A stretch of DNA of 7,587 nt from Bacteroidetes bacterium UBA955 (GTDB lineage Bacteria; Bacteroidota; Bacteroidia; NS11-12g; UBA955). Shown one piece after another: positions 1 to 7,000 of this stretch (position 1 is the stretch's first letter; the number at the start of each line of letters is the position of its first letter). The position numbers and the translations under genes were made by a program. The DNA is taken from NCBI GenBank assembly GCA_002293105.1, contig DBCP01000155.1:1-7587 (forward strand), given 5' to 3'. The notes beneath the pieces were generated by a model. It was not told the DNA's origin. It saw only the letters and a program-made list of their open reading frames with translations, and searched no databases.

Positions 1-90
1 TTGGCTTTGGAATTGTTGACTGAAGCGCAATTCAACGAATGGGTTCGCCCAGAGTTGATGGTCGGCAATCCTAAAGAAGTCATCAAATAA
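1..90 (+). CDS. fumC: Class II fumarate hydratase, C-terminal end only (partial)
   Basis: Frame 1 is open from the window edge to TAA at 88-90 and gives 29 residues. They include the block EAQFNEWVRPELMVG, which closely matches the C-terminal domain of class II fumarases (E. coli FumC ends with a similar EFDSWVRPEQMVG segment). FumC interconverts fumarate and malate in the TCA cycle in the cytoplasm. The WVRPE..MVG signature favours FumC over the related aspartate ammonia-lyase, whose tail differs. The active-site residues lie upstream of the window and cannot be checked. The stop codon is 4 bp before folP, so the two are probably co-transcribed. The assignment rests on one short motif. Confidence 0.8.
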   Translation: MALELLTEAQFNEWVRPELMVGNPKEVIK

Positions 91-94
91 ACGG

Positions 95-919
95 ATGTTC
101 CTACTTTCTAAAGAGAAAAAACTCCTCCTTACCCAACCGGTGGTAATGGGCATACTCAACGCAACACCGGATTCATTTTATGGTAAAAGTCGCGTACAAT
201 CGGTTCAACAAGCGGTAGATGCTGCTGGGGCGATGTTTGATGCTGGCGCTGCGATTGTGGACATTGGCGGACAGAGTACCCGTCCGGGCAGTGAGCGCGT
301 TTCGTTTGCTGAAGAATTGGACCGTGTATCTCCTGTGGTGAGAGCGGTACGACAAGCATTCCCTGAGGCGTGGTTGAGCGTTGATACCTATTACAGCTCT
401 GTGGCCTTGGCTTGCATTGGATTGGGCATCGATATGATCAACGACATCGCAGCGGGTGACGATGATCCAAAAATGTTCAAGACAGTGATCGACAATGAGA
501 TTGCTTACGTGGCGATGCACAAAAAAGGCAATCCCAGCACCATGCAGGAAGATCCTCATTACGATGATTTGATGGGCGAAATCTTGGGCTATTTCCATGA
601 GAAAAAAGCGGAATACAGGAAAAAAGAGTTTGCCAACTGGGTAATTGATCCTGGCTTTGGCTTTGGCAAAACCATTGAGCATAATTTTGAATTGCTCAAT
701 CAATTGCAAAAGTTTAGGCAGTTCAATAAGCCCTTGATGGTTGGCATTTCTCGCAAAGGCATGATTTGGAAAACACTCAACGGCAGTCCCGAAACTGCAC
801 TGAATGGCACTACGGCATTGCATATGGCGGCGCTAGACAGAGGCGCTACCATCCTTAGGGTACATGACGTAAAAGAAGCCAAGGAATGCATTGATTTGTA
901 TTTGGCTTTGAAAGCATAA
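95..919 (+). CDS. folP: Dihydropteroate synthase
   Basis: This cytoplasmic enzyme condenses p-aminobenzoate with dihydropterin pyrophosphate to give dihydropteroate in folate synthesis; it is the sulfonamide target. The 274-residue length is typical for the family. Landmarks in order: MGILNATPDSF (18-28, with N22), DIGGQSTRPGSE (56-67, with T62/R63), SVDTYYSSVA (95-104, D97), INDIAAG (115-121, N116), MHKKGNPSTMQ (141-151), DPGFGFGKT (185-193, D185), GISRKG (217-222, K221) and RVHDV (255-259, R255/H257). Most fall at the same numbers as the E. coli catalytic residues, so the enzyme looks intact. F28 and P64, sites of known sulfonamide-resistance changes, are as in sensitive enzymes. Residue 60 is Gln where E. 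coli has Glu (GGESTRPG). The ATG at 95 places the first motif correctly and lies 4 bp after the fumarase stop. No Shine-Dalgarno sequence is visible, as is usual in Bacteroidota. Confidence 0.97.
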   Translation: MFLLSKEKKLLLTQPVVMGILNATPDSFYGKSRVQSVQQAVDAAGAMFDAGAAIVDIGGQSTRPGSERVSFAEELDRVSPVVRAVRQAFPEAWLSVDTYYSSVALACIGLGIDMINDIAAGDDDPKMFKTVIDNEIAYVAMHKKGNPSTMQEDPHYDDLMGEILGYFHEKKAEYRKKEFANWVIDPGFGFGKTIEHNFELLNQLQKFRQFNKPLMVGISRKGMIWKTLNGSPETALNGTTALHMAALDRGATILRVHDVKEAKECIDLYLALKA

Positions 920-934
920 TCCACGTAACTTTGC
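901..934 (+). promoter_or_regulatory. Bacteroidota-type sigma promoter for rpe
   Basis: A full -7 consensus match, TAACTTTGC, lies at 926-934, with a -33-like TTTG at 901-904 separated by 21 bp. The known Bacteroidota primary-sigma consensus is TTTG (-33) and TAnnTTTG (-7). Counting the final G of TTTG (933) as about -5 places the transcription start at or next to 938, the A of the rpe ATG. The -33 part lies inside the folP coding end. The element match is seen directly; promoter activity and the start point are inferred. Confidence 0.65.
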
Positions 935-937
935 ATC

Positions 938-1594
938 ATGTCTGGAATGATTGCACCCTCCATTTTATCGGCCGATTTTGGCAAGCTGTATGAAGAAATC
1001 GACATGATCAATCGAAGCGAAGCCGACTGGTTTCACGTTGATGTCATGGATGGCGTTTTTGTACCCAACATTTCATTTGGATTCCCTGTAATGAAGCCTT
1101 TGTTGGCACGTGCACAAAAACCGTTGGATGTGCATTTGATGATTGTGGATCCTGACCGCTACACGCAAGCGTTTGCTGATGCTGGCGCTCATATTCTCAC
1201 TGTGCATGTTGAAGCGTGTACGCACCTTCATCGCACTTTAACGAACATCAAACAACACAACATGAAAGCGGGTGTGGCCATCAATCCACATACGCCGGTA
1301 GAATCGATCAAAGAAGTTTTATACCTCTGTGATGTGGTTTGTTTGATGAGCGTAAATCCTGGGTTTGGCGGACAATCATTCATCGAAAACACCTATCAAA
1401 AGGTGAGAACATTAAAGGCTATGATCGATGCTGCGGGAACGCAAACACTCATAGAAATTGATGGTGGCGTAGTTTTGGGCAACGCCAAATTATTGACTGA
1501 TGCCGGCGCAGATGTACTGGTGGCTGGCAATACAGTGTTTGGCAGCACCAATCCAACACAAACCATCACGGATCTCAAACAACTCATCAAATAA
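938..1594 (+). CDS. rpe: Ribulose-phosphate 3-epimerase
   Basis: This cytoplasmic TIM-barrel enzyme interconverts D-ribulose 5-phosphate and D-xylulose 5-phosphate in the pentose phosphate pathway. The product of 218 residues has the normal length. Visible signatures are IAPSILSADF (5-14), DWFHVDVMDGVFVPN (30-44), LDVHLM (63-68), MSVNPGFGGQSFI (137-149), EIDGGV (173-178) and the phosphate-binding GADVLVAGNTVFG (190-202). The family's metal ligands and acid/base residues are present as H33, D35, H66 and D175, so the enzyme should be active. The ATG at 938 is 18 bp after the folP stop and directly follows a consensus promoter, which suggests expression partly independent of folP. Codon use and composition resemble the flanking genes, with no sign of transfer. 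Confidence 0.97.
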   Translation: MSGMIAPSILSADFGKLYEEIDMINRSEADWFHVDVMDGVFVPNISFGFPVMKPLLARAQKPLDVHLMIVDPDRYTQAFADAGAHILTVHVEACTHLHRTLTNIKQHNMKAGVAINPHTPVESIKEVLYLCDVVCLMSVNPGFGGQSFIENTYQKVRTLKAMIDAAGTQTLIEIDGGVVLGNAKLLTDAGADVLVAGNTVFGSTNPTQTITDLKQLIK

Positions 1595-1613
1595 CGCAAG
1601 CGATTTTGCGTTA
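1592..1613 (+). promoter_or_regulatory. Perfect 8-bp hairpin spanning the rpe stop codon
   Basis: TAACGCAA (1592-1599) is exactly complementary to TTGCGTTA (1606-1613), with the 6-base loop GCGATT between them. The left arm begins with the rpe TAA stop, and the right arm ends 9 bases before the GTG start of the receptor gene. No run of T follows, so it does not look like a classic intrinsic terminator. It could act as an attenuator, an mRNA 3' end stabiliser, or a structure that limits ribosome access to the GTG. The complementarity is seen directly; the role is inferred. Confidence 0.4.
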
Positions 1614-1622
1614 ACTCTTTGC

Positions 1623-4085
1623 GTGAAAAAATCCCTCCTACTCACCCTTTACTTGTGTATTGCCGCTTGGGTGAATGCACAAACTCAACAATCGAAAGGG
1701 CGTGTGGTGATTATAAAAGGGATGGATAAACAAGGCGTTTCCAATGTCAAAATTCGACTTTCCGATGATGCGCAGATTGGTCTCACTGACTCCCTAGGCT
1801 ACTTCACCGCTAACGAACCCTTGTATCCTGGAGATCTGATTTTCGGTTACCTCAAGGGCGAAAAAGTCTTTGGTTTTCAATGGGTTGATGCTGCAGATAT
1901 AACCACGGAGATTCTATTCGGACAGGGTTTGGATCTCATTGGTGAGGTGCGCATTCGCATTAGCCGCGGCGGTCCCTTTCTGGAAGAAATCAAACCACAC
2001 AAACTGCAATTAAACCCTTCAATTGGGGGTGGCATCGAATCACTCGTAAAAACATTCATCGGCGCGTCATCTGGCAATGAAATGTCATCTCAATACACAG
2101 TGCGCGGCGGCAATTATGATGAAAACCTCATTTATGTCAACGATGTGGAGATTCTGCGTCCGCAACTCATCAGCTCCGGTCAGCAAGAAGGATTGAGTTT
2201 CATCAACCCTGACCTGGTAAACACCGTAAAATTTAGTGCGGGTGGATTTGGAGCCCAATATGGCGATAAAATGAGTTCTGTTCTCGATGTAGATTACGTA
2301 AGACCCGATAGTTTCAAGGCATCTGTTACCCTGGGAACGATGCTAAACAGCGCAATAATTAGCGGTAGGAAAGGCCGTTTTTCAGGATTCGTGGGCTTAA
2401 GAAACTTCAACAATGGATTGATCACCAAGTCTTTGGATGTTAATGGCAATTACTCCATGCGATTTTCGGATGTGCAAAGTTTGATCACCTACAAATTGGC
2501 CAGAAAATGGAACATCGAATTCTTGGGCAATTTGGCGAGCAACGCTTACCAACTGAATCCCACTAGCAGAACAAGCACATTTGGCACCATCCAAAATGCG
2601 TTCAGTTTGAATGTGGGCATGGCGGGACAAGAAGCGTTGAACTATGTTTACGGGATGGGAAACCTCACGCTGAAATACAAACCAACCGTTCGGAATGAGT
2701 TTCAGTGGATGATTAACCATACTGCCATTGCTGAAGAAGAGGTCTTTGATGTGGAAGGTGCTTATTTCCTTAGCCAACTTGATCGAGACCTATCCTCAAA
2801 AACCTACGGAAAACCACTAAAAACCTTGGGGTACGGTTATTACTTGGATCACGGCCGCAACAGAATGACCTCCGGTGTTACCCAGTTTGCGCATTTGGGC
2901 AGAATAGGTAAAACAACCGATGCTTTTTCTTGGCATTACAGCGTTCGACTGAATCGTGAATTGGTCAACGACAAAATTGCCGAGTGGTATTACAACGATA
3001 GTGCAGAATACAATCTCAACCCTTGGGGGGCGATGGGCGATACAATTCTGTTCGACAATTACATCAAAGCCCGCAATGAACTGAGTACCTTAAGATTCAA
3101 AGGACATTGGGGCGCGCAATGGCGATTGAGCAAACGGGAACAGATTTGGCTCAACGTGGGAATTCGGGGGCAATATTGGAATTTGAACCAAGAATTGATT
3201 GCCATGCCACGCATGAGTTTGAGCTGGGAACCCAATAAAAACTATAACGAACGTCAGCGTGTCGACAGCTTAAAACGACCTGATATCCTCTTCAAATTTG
3301 CCGCCGGTGCCTACCATCAGCCAGGATTTTACCGTGAATTGCGCGGATTCGATGGTGTATTAAACAAATCCCTGTTGTCTCAAAAAAGCCATCATCTCGT
3401 GGGCGGTTTTGAGCGATATATTTATGCCGGCACCCGCAAATTCAAGTATACCTCAGAGGCCTATTTTAAGTCGTATCAAGATTTGGTCCCCTATCTGTTC
3501 GATAATATTCGTATTCGCTATTATGCCCAAAATTCAGCCCAAGGCTATGCATGGGGCATCGATCAACGATTGTACGGTGAATTTACCGATGGATTGGAAA
3601 GTTGGTTCACCTTGGGCATCATGCAAACCAAGGAGCGTATCACCTATTTCGATGAAAAATCGAATACCAATGTCACCACCGATTATTTGCGCAGACCCAC
3701 AGACCGTCGGGTGAATTTGGGTGTCGTTTTCCAAGATCAAATGCCCAACAATCCTAGCCTACGGGTAAATCTGAGTTTAAACATCGGTACAGCCATTCCC
3801 TATTATTTGGATGGCAGTGCCCGATACACAACTACGCCCAATGTGATTCCCCCTTACCGTAGGGTGGATATCGGATTCAGCAAGATTTTCGACCCGCACA
3901 AAAATGCTTGGTTGACTAGGTTGGGATTGAAAAATGCTTGGTTGAGCGCAGATATTTTCAACTTATTGGCGATCAATAACGTGATTGGATACAGCTGGGT
4001 CAAGGATCTCCAAAACAACCGATATGGCGTTCCAGATTACCTCACAGGAAGGCGATTAAACATCCGTTTTTACGGGAGTTTCTAA
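1623..4085 (+). CDS. TonB-dependent outer-membrane receptor with carboxypeptidase-regulatory-like N-terminal domain
   Basis: This is an 820-residue energy-coupled outer-membrane transporter; the substrate is unknown. GTG at 1623 is chosen as the start because it opens a clean signal peptide (KK, hydrophobic LLLTLYLCIAAW, cleavage after VNA at residue 19). The frame stays open back to an ATG at 1500, but that would add 41 non-signal-like residues overlapping rpe. Residues about 25-99 resemble a carboxypeptidase-regulatory-like beta-sandwich (GVSNVKIRLSD, then DSLGYF). The plug at about 129-227 contains YTVRGGNYDENLIYVNDVEI, GQQEGLSFINPD and GGFGAQYGDKMSSVLDV, all highly typical of Bacteroidota TonB receptors. 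The rest is barrel-like, rich in aromatic and alternating residues, and ends in a terminal Phe (RRLNIRFYGSF). No SusD-type lipoprotein lies beside it, so it is an orphan receptor and not part of a SusCD pair. No obvious TonB box was identified by eye. Confidence 0.93.
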   Translation: MKKSLLLTLYLCIAAWVNAQTQQSKGRVVIIKGMDKQGVSNVKIRLSDDAQIGLTDSLGYFTANEPLYPGDLIFGYLKGEKVFGFQWVDAADITTEILFGQGLDLIGEVRIRISRGGPFLEEIKPHKLQLNPSIGGGIESLVKTFIGASSGNEMSSQYTVRGGNYDENLIYVNDVEILRPQLISSGQQEGLSFINPDLVNTVKFSAGGFGAQYGDKMSSVLDVDYVRPDSFKASVTLGTMLNSAIISGRKGRFSGFVGLRNFNNGLITKSLDVNGNYSMRFSDVQSLITYKLARKWNIEFLGNLASNAYQLNPTSRTSTFGTIQNAFSLNVGMAGQEALNYVYGMGNLTLKYKPTVRNEFQWMINHTAIAEEEVFDVEGAYFLSQLDRDLSSKTYGKPLKTLGYGYYLDHGRNRMTSGVTQFAHLGRIGKTTDAFSWHYSVRLNRELVNDKIAEWYYNDSAEYNLNPWGAMGDTILFDNYIKARNELSTLRFKGHWGAQWRLSKREQIWLNVGIRGQYWNLNQELIAMPRMSLSWEPNKNYNERQRVDSLKRPDILFKFAAGAYHQPGFYRELRGFDGVLNKSLLSQKSHHLVGGFERYIYAGTRKFKYTSEAYFKSYQDLVPYLFDNIRIRYYAQNSAQGYAWGIDQRLYGEFTDGLESWFTLGIMQTKERITYFDEKSNTNVTTDYLRRPTDRRVNLGVVFQDQMPNNPSLRVNLSLNIGTAIPYYLDGSARYTTTPNVIPPYRRVDIGFSKIFDPHKNAWLTRLGLKNAWLSADIFNLLAINNVIGYSWVKDLQNNRYGVPDYLTGRRLNIRFYGSF

Positions 4086-4089
4086 GCTG

Positions 4090-7000
4090 TTAAAGTCCAC
4101 CACCCGGTGTAATTCCGCCGGGACTGATTCCCGGGGTAGCACCACCAGATGTTCCGGTTCCAGTTGGAGAAGTTGAATTGTTTGCTGCTTTTTCCTCCTC
4201 ACACTTTGCCAATCGGGCTTTTAAGTCATTGATCTGGGCTTGAGCCATCCGCAACTGACCCTGTAAAGTAGTAATATCGGCATTTTTACCTTTCAACTGA
4301 TCTTGCAGCGATTTAATCAAGGCGTCTTTCTCAGCAATCGATTCTTGACAAGCCTCCAAACTCTTTTTGCCAGCAGCCACTTCCCCATTCAATTCAGTGA
4401 TGGTGATTTTCAACTTAGCGATGTCGGCTTTCAACGCATCCAAAGCCGAAGCATCACTCCCACCCGCGGCCAACTTATCTTCACAAGATTTCAGTTTGTC
4501 TTTATAGGATTTCGCCGATTTCAAACAATCCTGATATTCAGCCATCAAGGCATCGTATGAATTTTTTGCGATACCCAAATCCAATAAAGCTTGGGTCAAA
4601 GAATCGCGGGTTTTACTGCAATCACTGCCAGTATTTGTGGCGGTGTTTTTGAGTTTCTCTTCCAATTCAGCGACTTTCTTTTTGGCTGCTTCTAGTTCTA
4701 CCAAAATAGCGGCTTTGGCTTTATCACATTCCGCGTTTTTGGTTTCCGCATTTTTCGCTTTTGTCTCAGCCTCGCTGGCTTTGATTTCTGCAGCCGCAGT
4801 CGCTTTCTTCTGAGCCTCTAAATCCGCGATGGCTTTGTTGTATTGATCCACAGGGATACACAACTTCAACTTGGCTTCCAAATCCCTCACCTTGGCCTGT
4901 TCCGCCGCCAATTGTGCCTTCAGGGACTCCAATGATTTATTACAATTGTTCAAGTCGGTAGATAGTTGGGCTGTTTTCAATTTTTCAGCGGCCAACAATT
5001 TTTCCAATTCTGCAATCTTGTTTTTATATGGTGAACAGTCTTCGCCAATACCCACTGCTTTCAATTGATCCTCAAGGCGTTTTTTGTCAACTTGCAATAC
5101 CTCAATTTGCTGTTTCGCCTTGGCCAAGTCTGTTTCGCAAGTCTTGGCTTTGTTTAAGGCGTCTGCCAATTTCACAGTGCAATCTGAAGCCGCTTTTTTA
5201 CTATCGGAAAGCTCAACTTGCAACTTTTGGTTTTTCAACAATTCTACTGCTAGCAAACTATCGCAACGCTTCAATTGCCTATCTGATGGAACAATCGCCA
5301 CAGCACGCAAACGATCGTTCTCGGCTTTGACACGGTCATTCTCCGCTTTCAAACGATCCAATTCTGTTTTACACTTGTCGCTCTCCGCTTTCCACTTGGC
5401 TAATTCGGCCTCACAATTTTTATTTTTGTTATTGGCTGCTGCTTCGCGGGCCTCAATGGCGGCCAAACGATTCTTCAAATCCGCTTCTCGTTTTTGACAG
5501 TCATTCAGCGCTTGTTGCAAGGCTGGATTATTGTTGTTGGTATTCACCGTTTTGGTCACAATAACCGTATCGCGCTTCACAATGGTCTTGATTTCGGTTT
5601 TAACTATTGTATCGCGTTTGATAATTGTATCGCGCATGAAAATAGTATCGCTTTGAATTCGATCTTCTTCAACCAAAATTGCAGAATCAGCAGCAGCAGA
5701 ATCCACCGCCCACTCTCGGCTATCGTCATACACAATCGCTTTTGAACAATCGCCAATTTTGGATCGGAATCCAATGTAGAAACTCGCACCTTGGTTGCCC
5801 GTATTTCTCATGTATTGTCCCAATCCCGCCAAATTATTGGTTCCCACAATCACCGGACCCACTCTTACGTAAGCCCCCACATTCAATTGGCTGTAATTAT
5901 TTACGATAGACACCGGAAAACCATATTCAAAGCGCTCTTCCTGATGCCTTGGCACGATGCTTAACATAGAAGAACGACGCAAACCTGGCATATCCACAGG
6001 CTTCAAATCATGAATCCAGTAAGCACCCAAATGCCATTCACCAAATCGATAATCCCATTGCATGTTCAAGGCCATGGGCGTGTAGGATGTAAACGAAGAC
6101 CGCTTAGGTGCACCCAAAGTGGATGCTGCTGTTGCGATTTGATCAAAATGATTGATTGTGGATGGATTCGCTCCATACATCTGTTGGATAGAGAAAATTG
6201 AATCCGCCTTGTAATTCAAATTGTTGGCGGTTATCGAATAAGCACTACCGTCGTAAGAAATGAATCCAACGTCTGTCAAACTCGCACCAAACTTCCAACG
6301 ATATGTGCGGTTAAACTCACGCTCACAGCCAGAAATCCCGTTGTAATTTACTGCCAAACCCGGACGGTATTCATAGACAAAACCCATATCCAAACCGGCG
6401 CCGACACCCGTCATCAAATCAAATTTGAGCCCCATAGGTCTAACCATTGTGTTTGAGGCTGAAGTTTGATCTGTATAACTGTAATTGGCCATGATATCGC
6501 GAATCAAGAAGTTGTTGTTCCCATTGTATTCCGCATTAAACTTGCTCGAACTCAAGTGCGCTGACCCCATGCCAATCAAAATTTTGGTTGTCAAACCCCA
6601 CTTGAGTGCCCGCACCCCCCTTTTCGCATCGGCATCGCCCACATACGAGCCAAAAGAAAGATACCATTCTTGATATTTCTCCGTATTGAATGCGAATGGC
6701 GATGTTTGAGAGACCGACTTTCCGTTGGTTGGATCCTCCCATGCGCCACGACCTTGCAACAGCAAATTGCCCAACTGCGGGTTCACACCCGAAAAATTAA
6801 ATCCAGAGACCCCTTTCACGCCCAACCCAAAGCCCACACTGTTATCGGGCATTACAAACAACGACGGACCGTAAGTTTCATTCAAATAATTCATGCTCCA
6901 ATTCTGATCCTCCGACTTAGGCATCCAAGATTGGTCCATTTTTAAACTCGCTGGCAATCTCCGCCATCCACTGCTATTGGCAAAGCTACTTTGGATATCC

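Noticed and set aside
173..823. 216-codon open frame on the minus strand opposite folP
   Set aside because: It lies entirely antisense to an intact, motif-complete folP. Its product shows no recognisable motif and has a His/Cys/Phe-rich composition typical of a shadow frame.
1592..1620. Intrinsic terminator after rpe
   Set aside because: The 8-bp stem is perfect but is followed by AACTCTTTGC and not a T-run, and the next gene starts 9 bases later. It is kept only as a possible regulatory hairpin.
3409..3714. 101-codon plus-strand open frame inside the receptor gene
   Set aside because: It is out of frame within the barrel-coding part of an uninterrupted receptor gene. The Met/Pro/Ser-rich translation has no domain signal.
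5084..5497. 137-codon plus-strand open frame opposite the coiled-coil gene
   Set aside because: The Ser/Phe/Leu-rich repetitive product mirrors the antisense of Lys/Glu/Ala/Asp codons in the coil. It has no signal, start context or motif of its own.
4186..5517. Reading the coiled-coil gene as a cytoplasmic SMC-like or chromosome-segregation protein
   Set aside because: The frame is continuous with a signal peptide and barrel-like domain. There is no ATP-binding motif, and the coil is rich in cysteine, which suits an exported protein better.
5567..5652. Repeated GTATCGCG units as possible protein-binding iterons or a CRISPR-like array
   Set aside because: The repeats are codons for Arg-Asp-Thr in the linker of the minus-strand gene. 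Spacing is short and uneven (42, 18, 18 bp), without conserved palindromic repeats or unique spacers.
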